A stretch of DNA of 35,794 nucleotides, from NCBI GenBank assembly GCA_903835005.1, contig CAILLK010000090.1, forward strand, positions 1-35,794, in the 5' to 3' direction. Of the stretch, positions 9,144 to 17,948 are shown in pieces. The DNA comes from an uncultured Bacteroidota bacterium (GTDB lineage Bacteria > Bacteroidota > Bacteroidia > Chitinophagales > Chitinophagaceae). Within the stretch, counting starts at the first letter, position 1, and each line of letters opens with the position of its first letter. The notes below the pieces were generated by a model. The model was not told the origin of the DNA. It saw only the letters and a program-made list of their open reading frames with translations, and searched no databases. The translations under genes and the position numbers were made by a program.

Positions 9144-9920
9144 ATGACCGGATTGAAGGAGGTGTTGCTGGAGGCGACAAAAGAGGCAGGACGTATAATA
9201 TTGCAATATTTCGACGGGGTCTTTAAAATTGACCATAAAGAAGGGATCAATAACCTGGTAACCGAAGTTGACAAGCTGGCGGAAACCCGCATTATTGAAG
9301 TAATCAGGGCTACTTACCCCAAACATTCAATAATAAGTGAGGAGATAGGCGAGCTGATGAAACCCAGCGACTATAAATGGATCATTGACCCCATAGATGG
9401 TACAGTAAACTTTGCCCATGGCGTGCCCATATGCTGCGTAAGCATTGGGCTGATGCACGAAGACAAACTGATACTGGGCGCGGTATATAACCCCATGATG
9501 AACGAACTCTTCGTGGCGGAAAAAGGAAAGGGCGCCACACTCAACGGCAACCCCATAAGCGTTTCCTCAAACGCTAATTTCAAGACCGCATTTATGGTAA
9601 CCGGTTTCCCCTACAACTGGTCGCAATATACCGAACATCCTATAAAGGTATTCGAACGGATTGTACTCGAAGGCCTGCCGGTGCGCCGCCTGGGCTCTGC
9701 CGCGATAGACCTGTGCTGGGTGGCCTGCGGCCGCTTCGATGGCTTCTGGGAATACAACCTCCAGCCATGGGATTGCGCTGCCGGATACCTGATGGTAGAA
9801 GAAGCTGGTGGCCGTGTTACCGACTTCAGCGGCAAGGCATATGATGTTTTCGATAAAGAGACCCTCGCTACAAACGGTAAGATACACGATGATATGATAA
9901 GGGTGATAGGCAAAAGGTAA
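9144..9920 (+). CDS. Inositol monophosphatase family protein (SuhB/IMPase-like)
   Basis: Metal-dependent phosphatase of the IMPase superfamily, cytoplasmic, 258 aa, which is normal family length. The metal-binding motifs are all present: the Glu-containing IISEEIGE (~residues 54-61), WIIDPIDGTVNFAHG (~79-93) and the distal QPWDCAAG with VEEAGG. The substrate cannot be told from sequence. Bacterial members act on inositol-1-phosphate, fructose-1,6-bisphosphate, PAP or histidinol phosphate, or have an RNA-related role as SuhB does. The ATG at 9144 lies 3 nt past the TolC-like stop. The functional link to efflux is not obvious. Confidence 0.93.
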   Translation: MTGLKEVLLEATKEAGRIILQYFDGVFKIDHKEGINNLVTEVDKLAETRIIEVIRATYPKHSIISEEIGELMKPSDYKWIIDPIDGTVNFAHGVPICCVSIGLMHEDKLILGAVYNPMMNELFVAEKGKGATLNGNPISVSSNANFKTAFMVTGFPYNWSQYTEHPIKVFERIVLEGLPVRRLGSAAIDLCWVACGRFDGFWEYNLQPWDCAAGYLMVEEAGGRVTDFSGKAYDVFDKETLATNGKIHDDMIRVIGKR

Positions 9921-10154
9921 ATTGCAAATTAACAATTGTCAGTACAAATTAATTGATGTCAACATAAATCGGGATTATGTTATCAAGGTGTACCCCAGTT
10001 TCAGGAGTAAATTTCCCTGTTTTCTTTATATCCAGATTTGCTATTTGCCAAATATAGTACTACTGTACAAGCGTGCCATGGCCACTGAAGCCAGATAGTA
10101 ATTCTGTAGTACGGACCACAACCTTTATTATTCATTCAAACCGGAGGAGGCGAT

Positions 10155-11120
10155 TTAGCGGGTATCCAGCTTATCAACATAGATAAGCAGTTCGCGCCAT
10201 GTATATTTGGCGGCATTGAGGTTGGTACCGTATGCTGTGTTGACAAGGTTGGTGAGGTTTTCCTTGGTTTCTTCAGGGCCGGAACCACTCAGTTCGGTAA
10301 CATTGCCATTATATACTGCAACCAAGGTTCTTATATCTATATCTTCGGGCTGGTAGATGAAACTATGTCGGGTGTCGTAAAGGTTCAGTTTGCCATCATG
10401 AATAAGCCTCCAGAGTTTTTTGGGATCGTAATTAAGGCGCACAAGATCCAGTTGTTTGTCATCTTCATTAATTACCCTTACTGCGGTGAGCATCTCCTGG
10501 CCAGGCCTGAATTTATAGTCATATTGGTGACCAGAGTCGGTTTTCTCGAGGAATATGGATTTCGATTTCAGTGTTATCTGTCCTCTCAGGGTATCGCGGG
10601 CATATACCACAAAGCCTTCAAGGTCTTCTTCCACAGTGCCACCCGGGTTATTATAGCTGCCGGAGCCGTAACCATTGTATTCAGGAGGGAGGTAACCATA
10701 GTTAGGCGTGTAGCCAAGGCTCATTCGCAGCCAAAGCATATCGTACCAGTAGTAATTGACGTAAGGATATCCGTAGCCAAACCCATTATAATAGGGACTA
10801 TAACCGGGATGCCACGGTTCGTAAACAGTAGTAACAGGAACCCTGTAGCTGGCAGAAGCGGGCAACTGTACATAACGGGTGCGGGTATTGGCGCCTGTGG
10901 TGCGGGAGCGCCTGGAGGCAGCAGTGGATATACGCTTTGCCGGGTTTTTTGCGGATTTTGCAGTATTCCCCGATGGGGAAGTATGACCTCCTGAACTGCG
11001 TGCGCTGCTGTGATGCCCGCCGCTATGGCCACCGCCATGTCCGCCGCCATGACCTTTGGCAAAGCCAATTGTGGAGCAAAGCATCGCTGCAAATAATGAA
11101 AATACCTTAAGGGTCTGCAT
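10155..11120 (-). CDS. Secreted His/Gly- and Tyr-rich protein of unknown function
   Basis: The frame can be extended to 11174. I prefer the ATG at 11120 because MQTLKVFSLFAAMLCSTIGFA is then a signal peptide at the very N-terminus (321 aa). The mature protein opens with a His/Gly tract (GHGGGHGGGHSGGHH) that could bind metal, then a Ser/Thr/Arg-rich linker. Next comes a Tyr/Gly/Asn-rich stretch (YSPYYNGFGYGYPYVNYYWYD). The C-terminal ~170 residues look globular, with strands such as DTLRGQITLKSKSIFLEK and DLVRLNYDPKKLWRLIHDGK. That half resembles Bacteroidota periplasmic proteins of unknown function. It stands alone on the minus strand with divergent neighbours and no clear terminator. Confidence 0.8.
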   Translation of the reverse strand: MQTLKVFSLFAAMLCSTIGFAKGHGGGHGGGHSGGHHSSARSSGGHTSPSGNTAKSAKNPAKRISTAASRRSRTTGANTRTRYVQLPASASYRVPVTTVYEPWHPGYSPYYNGFGYGYPYVNYYWYDMLWLRMSLGYTPNYGYLPPEYNGYGSGSYNNPGGTVEEDLEGFVVYARDTLRGQITLKSKSIFLEKTDSGHQYDYKFRPGQEMLTAVRVINEDDKQLDLVRLNYDPKKLWRLIHDGKLNLYDTRHSFIYQPEDIDIRTLVAVYNGNVTELSGSGPEETKENLTNLVNTAYGTNLNAAKYTWRELLIYVDKLDTR

Positions 11121-11260
11121 AAATGGCCGAAAAAATAGGGGAATATCCTTATTAAACAAACACAAAGTTCCCATTTTAATTATAATTTCTGGTCATTTTT
11201 TTGATTTTTTTAGGACTGCAACGAAAATTAGCTCCGTAAGATTCCTTAGCTTGCCGTCCG

Positions 11261-13300
11261 ATGCAGTGGATTTACTGGCTTTTAGCTATCATAATATCAT
11301 CAGGTGCAGGTTACTGGGTATATCGTGCCGATAAACGGCGGGCTGTACCCTATCCCTGGGCTACATCTTTGTTGCGGACACTGGTGGTGTTTTTTACACT
11401 TTTACTGCTGCTGGTACCCGTGATCATTATTACCAAAAATGTGGTGGAGAAACCGTTAATACTGCTGCTGCAGGATAATTCGCGCTCGGTGGGCAATGCA
11501 CTGGGTAGCGATTCGGCGGCTTACCGCAAAAGCATGAATGAGCTGACGGGCCGCCTCTCTGATCGATACCAGGTGGTGCAATGGGGTTTTGGAAATTCTG
11601 TGCAGACCGACAGTACATTTATTTACCACCAGCAGGCTACAGATATATCGGCAGCACTGGCAAGGGCTCAGGAATTTTACGGAATCCGGAACCTGGGGGC
11701 TGTGATACTGGCTACCGACGGAAGGTTCAACCAGGGGGCGAATCCGCTTTACCAGCAACTGGCGCTGCACAGTGCGCTTTATACTGTAGCTATAGGCGAC
11801 AGCGCCCAGCAGAAAGACCTGCGGCTTGCGAATGTATATGCCAATAAAACAGTAACCATCAACAGCAGTTTTGAAGTGAGGGCCGATGTGGTGGCAGAAC
11901 TATGTAAAGGATACAACAACAGCGTGTTCATTAAGGAAGGTGAGGAAACACTTTCATCGGTGCCGCTGGCTATAAATACAGATAAATATGACCGGTCTGT
12001 AGCTTTCAGTGTGAAGGCTACCAAGGCAGGACTGCACCACTATGTAATTACCGTGCCTGAGGCTGAAGGCGAAAAGAATGTAGCCAATAACAGGAAGGAT
12101 CTTTTTGTGGAAGTGATTGAGGAAAAGAAGAATATACTGATCGTATCGGCTGCGCCCCACCCCGATATAAATGCCATAAAGGAAGCGCTGAGCGGGCTGG
12201 AGAGCTACAAGGTAACCGTATTGCCAGCAGATGCAATGCCTGCCTCGCTTGCACCTTATAATGTAATCATAGCACATGGGCTGCCATCGTTGCGCAACCG
12301 CATCGGTCAGCAACTCATGGATGCACATAAACCGGTATGGTTTGTACTTACCCCCCAGACTGATATTTCGGGCCTGAACAACCTGCAGACCATCACGCAT
12401 ACCACGTTTTCGCAGCAGGGAGCACATGATGAACAAGGGATTTACAACCCGTCGTTCAACGCTTTTCTGCTGCCGCAGAACGTACAATCTGTAATGGATA
12501 AAATGCCGCCGCTGGTGCTGAATAATGGTAAAATGGTGGCTGCCCCCGGTGCCAATGTACTTTTCAGTCAGAAGGCATGGGATGATGAAAAGCAGCCACT
12601 GTGGCTGATGCAGCAGGGTAGTGTGCCTGTTGCTGTACTGGCTGGCGAGGGTATATGGCGCTGGCGGCTGTATGAATTTAAAAACTTTAACGGCCATGCT
12701 GTAGTAGATGAATGCATAAGGCAGACAGTGGCGTACCTCTCGGCAAATAATAAGGAACGGCCTTTCAGTGTGGCGTTGCCCAGGTATGTGTGGAGCGACC
12801 AGGAGGCAATATCGCTGAGCGCTTACCTGCTCAATGCCAATAATGAACAGGTGAATACACCTGATGCGTTGATAAGCATAGTGGACAGTGCAGGCCGCAA
12901 GCAGGACTTTTCGTTTGAACGCAGCGGCAGCGCCTATAACCTGAATATAGGTATCTGGGCGGGTGGCACTTATACGTACTCGGCACATACCTCCTACAAT
13001 GGTAAAGAGTACAATGCCACCGGCAGCTTTGTGGTGGAGAGCATGCCGCTGGAACTGATGCAGAGCGGAGCTGACTACCCGATGCTGTACAGCCTGGCAA
13101 AGAAGTATAATGGTGGCTTTACAACCTCAAAAAATGTGGCATCACTGTATGACAGCATTACCCATAATGAGCATGTGAAACCACTGATACAAACAAATAC
13201 GGAAACTGTGCCGCTGGTGGACAGGAAGTGGTATTTTTTCATCATCCTGGCACTGGCAACAGGGGAATGGTTATTGAGGAAGTACTGGCTGGCGCAGTAA
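11261..13300 (+). CDS. VWA-like membrane protein (679 aa)
   Basis: Integral membrane protein of a Bacteroidota family with a von Willebrand A-like domain. Two N-terminal membrane helices (WLLAIIISSGAGYWVYRA, ~5-22; LLRTLVVFFTLLLLLVPVII, ~39-58) are followed by LLLQDNSRSVG. The DNSRS in that segment matches the metal-ion-dependent adhesion-site signature DxSxS, and VILATDGRFNQG continues the fold. The middle region (~200-640) is beta-rich and includes a class I glutamine-amidotransferase-like stretch (NILIVSAAPHPDINAIKEAL). A C-terminal helix (WYFFIILALATGEWLLRKYW) ends the protein. The layout recalls BatA/BatB-type proteins, but no MoxR ATPase or Bat partner is next to it, so I do not assign a pathway. 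Confidence 0.87.
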   Translation: MQWIYWLLAIIISSGAGYWVYRADKRRAVPYPWATSLLRTLVVFFTLLLLLVPVIIITKNVVEKPLILLLQDNSRSVGNALGSDSAAYRKSMNELTGRLSDRYQVVQWGFGNSVQTDSTFIYHQQATDISAALARAQEFYGIRNLGAVILATDGRFNQGANPLYQQLALHSALYTVAIGDSAQQKDLRLANVYANKTVTINSSFEVRADVVAELCKGYNNSVFIKEGEETLSSVPLAINTDKYDRSVAFSVKATKAGLHHYVITVPEAEGEKNVANNRKDLFVEVIEEKKNILIVSAAPHPDINAIKEALSGLESYKVTVLPADAMPASLAPYNVIIAHGLPSLRNRIGQQLMDAHKPVWFVLTPQTDISGLNNLQTITHTTFSQQGAHDEQGIYNPSFNAFLLPQNVQSVMDKMPPLVLNNGKMVAAPGANVLFSQKAWDDEKQPLWLMQQGSVPVAVLAGEGIWRWRLYEFKNFNGHAVVDECIRQTVAYLSANNKERPFSVALPRYVWSDQEAISLSAYLLNANNEQVNTPDALISIVDSAGRKQDFSFERSGSAYNLNIGIWAGGTYTYSAHTSYNGKEYNATGSFVVESMPLELMQSGADYPMLYSLAKKYNGGFTTSKNVASLYDSITHNEHVKPLIQTNTETVPLVDRKWYFFIILALATGEWLLRKYWLAQ

Positions 13301-13343
13301 GTTCAACTCATTGTACGTCATTTTGTTTAGGAAGTATTGCGAA

Positions 13344-13946
13344 TTATAATCCCTTTCCTTTGCTTACAAATTTAGTGTCCAGAATATAAAATCGATAGGG
13401 TAACAAAGCATCTTCCATGGCATATGCCACGCCGATGCGTGTTGCTGCAATTATGTCTTTCCCCGGGATCTCAATACCTTGCTGAATAAAGATTTCCGGC
13501 CCCTGAAGTGAAACTCCGGTATGGCGGGTTGTTATACCGAGGGCTTCGCTCAGCGCTCCCGGGCCGGATGTAAGTAATGGGGTCAATTGCTCTTTCCTTC
13601 TGCGGGCCATCATTTTTGCCAGTCCATCAACCGGCTCCAGTCCTCTTATCAGTATGGCATGCGGCGAGTCTTTTACATGGGTAACTACATTGAACAAATG
13701 ATGGATTCCGTAGCAGAGATATACATAAGCTACTCCGCCATTGCGGTACATAATCTCAGTTCTGGCTGTACGCCGGCCACCGAAGGCATGAGATGCCCGG
13801 TCGATGGGGCCGGCATAGGCTTCGGTTTCAGTAATGATACCGGAGGTTAGTTCTCCATCAATTACTGTAACCAGCTTTTTGCCCAGCAGTTCTCGGGCTA
13901 TCTGCACAACATCGGCTCTGGTATAAAATGATTCGGGTAAAACCAT
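13344..13946 (-). CDS. mpg: DNA-3-methyladenine glycosylase (Mpg/AAG family)
   Basis: Base-excision repair enzyme that removes alkylated purines such as 3-methyladenine. The family hallmarks are in order: ARELLGKKLV, GIITETEAYAGPIDRASHAFGG (containing the catalytic Glu of TETEAY), MYRNGGVAYVYLCYGIHHLFNVV and AILIRGLEP. The length of ~200 aa is typical of bacterial members. An ATG at 13970 would add eight residues. I chose 13946 because family members start just before the LPESFY-like segment, and because TATTTTTA, close to a -7 element, sits inside the longer version's N-terminus. It converges with the VWA gene. Confidence 0.92.
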   Translation of the reverse strand: MVLPESFYTRADVVQIARELLGKKLVTVIDGELTSGIITETEAYAGPIDRASHAFGGRRTARTEIMYRNGGVAYVYLCYGIHHLFNVVTHVKDSPHAILIRGLEPVDGLAKMMARRRKEQLTPLLTSGPGALSEALGITTRHTGVSLQGPEIFIQQGIEIPGKDIIAATRIGVAYAMEDALLPYRFYILDTKFVSKGKGL

Positions 13947-14053
13947 AAGGTAAAAATAGGGATTTGGCATTTAGGATCAGCGTTTTGGAGTTTGGAGTTT
14001 TGGATCAGGGAAATGTAGAATGGAATTGGGATATTTACCAATAATTTGAGATT

Positions 14054-14767
14054 ATGCCAGAAAATGCAAAAACCGGAACTGTTTATTTGATACCCATACC
14101 CGTAGCTGACGGGGCTTTACATACTTTGTCGCCACAGATTACCATTCTAACCGGTAAATTGGGTTATTATTTTGTTGAGAATGTACGAACAGCACGTCGG
14201 TTTCTGCGGTCGTTGCATAAAGACCTGGTGATAGACAGCCTGCATTTCTCTGAAATAGATAAGCATACAGGGCCCAATACAGCCTTGCTGATTCAATGGC
14301 TGAAGGAAGGTAATGATATTGGCATTATGAGCGAGGCAGGCTGCCCGGGTATTGCCGACCCAGGCGCCGAACTGGTGGCTGCTGCACAAAATATTGGCGT
14401 TAAAGTTGTTCCGCTTGTTGGGCCCAGTTCACTTATTCTTGCACTAATGGCATCGGGACTGAACGGGCAGAGCTTTTGTTTTACGGGTTACCTGCCTGTA
14501 AAAGAACCCATGCGCAGTAAGCGCATAAAAGACCTGGAAGCTATCTCGGTAAAAGAAAACCAGACACAACTGTTTATAGAAACTCCTTACCGTAATGATC
14601 ACCTGCTTGAAGACCTGCTGAAAAACTGCAACCCCAAAACAAGGCTGTGTATTGCTCAGAATATAACCCAAGCCGATGAACTGATTAAAACAAAAACGAT
14701 TGCTGAATGGAGTAAAAAGATACCGATAATAGGGAAAGTGCCGGCGGTATTTTTGATATTGGGGTAG
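14054..14767 (+). CDS. rsmI: RsmI-type SAM-dependent methyltransferase (tetrapyrrole methylase fold)
   Basis: Homologue of the 16S rRNA cytidine-1402 2'-O-methyltransferase. It opens with GTVYLIPIPVADG, and the characteristic GIMSEAGCPGIADPGAELV and PLVGPSSLILALMASGLNGQSFCFTGYLP stretches bind SAM in this fold. At 237 aa it is shorter than E. coli RsmI (~286 aa); this short form is common in Bacteroidota, so activity on C1402 is likely but not proven by sequence. It is monocistronic and converges with the glycosyltransferase gene, with 23 nt between the stops. Confidence 0.87.
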   Translation: MPENAKTGTVYLIPIPVADGALHTLSPQITILTGKLGYYFVENVRTARRFLRSLHKDLVIDSLHFSEIDKHTGPNTALLIQWLKEGNDIGIMSEAGCPGIADPGAELVAAAQNIGVKVVPLVGPSSLILALMASGLNGQSFCFTGYLPVKEPMRSKRIKDLEAISVKENQTQLFIETPYRNDHLLEDLLKNCNPKTRLCIAQNITQADELIKTKTIAEWSKKIPIIGKVPAVFLILG

Positions 14768-14790
14768 TAGGTGAAGGAGTAATAAAAAAG

Positions 14791-15930
14791 TCACCTCACC
14801 CTTCTTCCCTTCCATTTATACCCGCCAATGGACCCTAAAAAACCAGCTATTACTATGTATATAATGTGCACTGGCTGGAGTAAAATGAAATAGACCAATT
14901 CATTCTTCTTTCCGAAAAAACGGGCAACCGGAACAAGAAATAAATACTCTACTAAAATTTTAATGAACAGCATCATCAACAACCATTGGAGGTAAACAGG
15001 ATCAGAAATGCCAAGGATTGCCAACACTAAAAAAGAGAGGTTGAACAAGTAAACCAGAATAAGGATCAGTGTGAGCCGGGCATCGTTATACCTCCCGGAT
15101 TTAGATGACCAGCGAATGCGTTGCTGCAGAAAACTGCCCCAGTCGGGCTGGGGTGGGGTGGATACAATCGCCTGATCTGACTTGAGATAAGCGATTCTGC
15201 CCGCCATTGAATTATTCAGTTTCAGCATCAGCAGGTAATCATCGCCCGATGCCATATTGTTCACACCTTCATATCCGTTAACCTTTAGGAAAGCTGCCTT
15301 GCTGAAAGCAAGGTTTGCGCCATTGCACATATTGCCCAGCTTCAGGTTATGGGCTGCTACAGTGATGCCTTGCATACTCATAAAATCAATTAACTGGAAT
15401 CGCTGCAACAGGCTGTTATCGCAGGAAAATATTACCGGAGCTACAACCATTACCGGGTGCTCCCTTTCGTATATGGCGGCAATATTCTGCAGCCAATTTT
15501 CCTGTGCAATGCAGTCGGCATCGGTGGTGACTATAAGGGTACCTTGGCTCTTAGATATACCTGCGGTAAGGGCTGCTTTTTTGTAGGCAATAATCATAGC
15601 TTCTCCTACGAACTCTTTAAGGTTGATGCACTTCACCTGAGGGGCAGAAATGGCATTGACGACACCGGCAGTATCATCTTCTGAATGGTCGTCAACCACT
15701 ATGATTTCCAGCAGGTGCTTTGGGTATTTTTGAGCAAGGATAGCTTCAATACATTTGCCTATATTCTGCGCCTCATTACGAGCAGGGATAATAACGGAAA
15801 TAAATGTTTGAGGCTCATAGCCTTCAGGCAATTTAAACTCCGGTTGCCTTTGCCAGCCCCACTGCCAGGCGCCCATAAGCGCTACATAACAGATGGTAAG
15901 CAGGAGGCAACAGAAATACAAGGCCATCAT
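14791..15930 (-). CDS. Membrane-bound family 2 glycosyltransferase
   Basis: GT-A fold glycosyltransferase anchored in the inner membrane. An N-terminal helix (ALYFCCLLLTICYVALMGAW) is followed by the GT2 core: FISVIIPARNEAQNIGKCI, EIIVVDDHSEDDT, the metal-binding VTTDADC, ASGDDYLLM and the product-site QQRIRWSSKSGRY. Three C-terminal membrane helices follow. The substrate is unknown; the helix arrangement is like that of glycosyltransferases that make surface polysaccharides or glycolipids. A TTG at 15975 could lengthen the frame. The ATG at 15930 begins one base after the hydrolase stop and puts the first helix at the N-terminus, so I prefer it. It is probably translationally coupled to the hydrolase. 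Confidence 0.88.
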   Translation of the reverse strand: MMALYFCCLLLTICYVALMGAWQWGWQRQPEFKLPEGYEPQTFISVIIPARNEAQNIGKCIEAILAQKYPKHLLEIIVVDDHSEDDTAGVVNAISAPQVKCINLKEFVGEAMIIAYKKAALTAGISKSQGTLIVTTDADCIAQENWLQNIAAIYEREHPVMVVAPVIFSCDNSLLQRFQLIDFMSMQGITVAAHNLKLGNMCNGANLAFSKAAFLKVNGYEGVNNMASGDDYLLMLKLNNSMAGRIAYLKSDQAIVSTPPQPDWGSFLQQRIRWSSKSGRYNDARLTLILILVYLFNLSFLVLAILGISDPVYLQWLLMMLFIKILVEYLFLVPVARFFGKKNELVYFILLQPVHIIYIVIAGFLGSIGGYKWKGRRVR

Positions 15931-15931
15931 A

Positions 15932-16741
15932 CTATAAAAGACTTCCGGATATCTGCCGGGCAGTTTCGTTATCAATCATTCTGTGCCCCTTTTCTATAAC
16001 AAACACCTGCACTGAATCAAGGTCTTGTTTGAATTTCATAGCAATTGCAGGAGGTATTATTTTATCGTGCTGCCCCATAAAGATAATCACGGGTAAATGG
16101 TGTGTGGCAATAATTTTTTTCAATTGTTCCGGCTCGGGCATTACTTCGTTCATAGCAGGCCATACCCGCAGCAAAATATCCCGGCTCTCTCTTGTTCCCA
16201 GAAAATTCATAGCAAATTTATACCGCTTATGATGTACCAGACGAGCATTTTTCAGCAACCGCATAACTGCAAAATAAGGCCCTGGCCTATCAAGCAGATT
16301 ATTAAATACCTTTTTACCAAGCCATGTCCGGGTAAAGAAATAATAATATGGATCCTTTTTAAGCCCGTCGGGCGCTATAAGCACAATCTTTTCTATGCAT
16401 TCAGGTATCTGTGCGGCAATAGCCAGGCATATCCTGCCACCAAGGCTATAACCAATCAGTGATATTTTGCCGGCATTATATTCTTTCATTAATGAAGTTG
16501 CTATAGCTCCAAGGTCTCTGCTGGTCAGCCTGGATATTGTTTCCCATTTACTGCCGCCATGATGGGGCAAATCAACAGAAAGGATCGTATATTCAGCCTC
16601 CAGGAAATGAGCCATGGACATGAAGATTTCAGCGGTATCGCCATAGCCATGAAATGCCAGCAGCAATTTTTTACCAACACCCCATTTATAGTAATGCAGG
16701 CGTTCATTTCCTGTGGTTATATATCCCCTTTGCTCATCCAT
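15932..16741 (-). CDS. Alpha/beta hydrolase
   Basis: Hydrolase with the alpha/beta fold, 269 aa, no signal peptide, so cytoplasmic. The nucleophile elbow is LIGYSLGGRICLA (Ser in GYSLGG). The acid is probably in FMGQHDKIIPP, and the His in VIEKGHRMID. An oxyanion-hole HGYG motif (LLAFHGYGDTAEIF) is also present, so the catalytic triad looks complete. The substrate cannot be predicted. It lies between a Kir channel gene (54 nt upstream) and the glycosyltransferase (1 nt downstream), which suggests a three-gene transcript. Confidence 0.9.
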   Translation of the reverse strand: MDEQRGYITTGNERLHYYKWGVGKKLLLAFHGYGDTAEIFMSMAHFLEAEYTILSVDLPHHGGSKWETISRLTSRDLGAIATSLMKEYNAGKISLIGYSLGGRICLAIAAQIPECIEKIVLIAPDGLKKDPYYYFFTRTWLGKKVFNNLLDRPGPYFAVMRLLKNARLVHHKRYKFAMNFLGTRESRDILLRVWPAMNEVMPEPEQLKKIIATHHLPVIIFMGQHDKIIPPAIAMKFKQDLDSVQVFVIEKGHRMIDNETARQISGSLL

Positions 16742-16795
16742 TTACTTTTGCTGATTCCGATTCTATCCTGCTACTTATGAACTGCAAAATGCCTT

Positions 16796-17773
16796 TTATA
16801 ATTTATCTTCTCCGTGGCTTCTGACATCTTTTGTTTCATTGATCTTATGCATTTCCAGAATCGTTGTTTGTCCGTCCGTACTTTCCCGGTACATGGGTAT
16901 AAACTTAGCGTCAAAAACCATCTCTTTGTATGTATAAGAAGTGCGTTGCAATACCGGGCTGGAGTAAACTTCATCAAAACCGGTGATGAGCACGTATAAT
17001 TCCACATCAGCAGCAGCAATGTCTTCCTTATTCAGGCCAATAAGCGGGCTGTTTTCGTCTATGGCATGCACAACAGTCCAGTTCATCGGCAGGCTGTCTA
17101 CTTTGGTGCGTTCAAGTACCAGATCGTAAAACCGGTATTCCTGATGGCCGTTTTCTTCTACCATCAGGGCTATATTTACTTTTATCTCCACATTGGTAAG
17201 GGTATGGTTGTCTTTATAAGTGGCAAACCGGAACATCAGCGCCGTCTTTCCTTTAAACGGGCAGATCACCGCCATGTGACTGAATTGAAGATAGGCCTTA
17301 GGCTTGGCAAACCTTCCGTAAATAAGACCTGTGGCAATAGCAAATGAAAGAAACCCGGTCAGCGCCTCAAGCGATGAAACAATATTTGCTCCGTCGCCCC
17401 TTGGGTTGATGCGGCCATAGCCTAAAGTGGTGAAGGTTTGAGTGCTGAAATAAAATACCTCTTTTATGCGTTCCCACGGGGTATCAGCAATCATGCCGTC
17501 CAGTTGATCATATCCCATAAACAGATAGATGCCGGTAAAGACAATATTTATAACAAAATAAAATGCCAGTATCACAAGTATGAACCGCCACATGGGCAGG
17601 CTGAGCATCCGCTGATAAACGCCTATTCGCCGGAAGAAAGGCACGCCTTCCCTCTTCAGATTAAATGAGCCGTCCTTATTAATAAACCTCCCGCCCACAC
17701 TGTTGGGATTAGATCCGAAGCCGGTATCATTATTGGTTTTTAAGAAGGGGTTGATTTTTTTATTAATCGGCAT
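16796..17773 (-). CDS. Inward-rectifier potassium channel (KirBac type)
   Basis: Potassium channel of the inner membrane, 325 aa. Residues ~1-58 carry a cytoplasmic N-terminus with slide helix. TM1 is ~61-87 (MWRFILVILAFYFVINIVF). The pore helix and selectivity filter are FTTLGYGRINPRG (TLGYG at 116-120) and TM2 is ~131-155. The remaining ~165 residues match the Ig-like cytoplasmic Kir domain (for example ALMFRFATYKDNHTLTNVEI and MVFDAKFIPMYRES). The filter is TLGYG rather than the usual TIGYG; this is a conservative change. It heads the likely Kir-hydrolase-glycosyltransferase operon, and a candidate promoter lies just upstream. Confidence 0.94.
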   Translation of the reverse strand: MPINKKINPFLKTNNDTGFGSNPNSVGGRFINKDGSFNLKREGVPFFRRIGVYQRMLSLPMWRFILVILAFYFVINIVFTGIYLFMGYDQLDGMIADTPWERIKEVFYFSTQTFTTLGYGRINPRGDGANIVSSLEALTGFLSFAIATGLIYGRFAKPKAYLQFSHMAVICPFKGKTALMFRFATYKDNHTLTNVEIKVNIALMVEENGHQEYRFYDLVLERTKVDSLPMNWTVVHAIDENSPLIGLNKEDIAAADVELYVLITGFDEVYSSPVLQRTSYTYKEMVFDAKFIPMYRESTDGQTTILEMHKINETKDVRSHGEDKL

Positions 17774-17806
17774 AGCAATGCAACAACTTTATTGATAATG
17801 TTGTTA

Positions 17807-17814
17807 CAAATCTA
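17807..17814 (-). promoter_or_regulatory. Candidate -7 element for the Kir-hydrolase-glycosyltransferase operon
   Basis: TAGATTTG on the minus strand matches TAnnTTTG, 33 bp before the Kir start codon. No convincing -33 TTG is seen. The spacing to the gene is right for a leader of about 25 nt. Confidence 0.4.
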
Positions 17815-17948
17815 CATGATTTTATAAGCCGGATTATGAAGAATAGTAGGAGTTTGGTAAAATTTTTGTACCCACAATTCAATACATACCTTTTATGAAG
17901 CAGTTGTATGTTTTTTGTGTACCCGCAAAAAAGGATCTGACCCCGTAG

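Noticed and set aside
11954..12988. Long minus-strand open frame (344 codons)
   Set aside because: It lies wholly antisense to the VWA-like gene, has no recognisable domain and its composition is that of a reverse-complement shadow.
13981..14005. TTTGGAGTTTGGAGTTTTGGA direct repeat (written here as three TTTGGAG-like words)
   Set aside because: A short, imperfect, low-complexity run upstream of rsmI with no symmetry; similar runs are common between genes in AT-rich genomes.
17880..17948. Possible terminator of the SDR gene (minus strand, GGGGTCAGATCC then TTTTTT)
   Set aside because: The stem would be only 3-4 bp, too weak to call.
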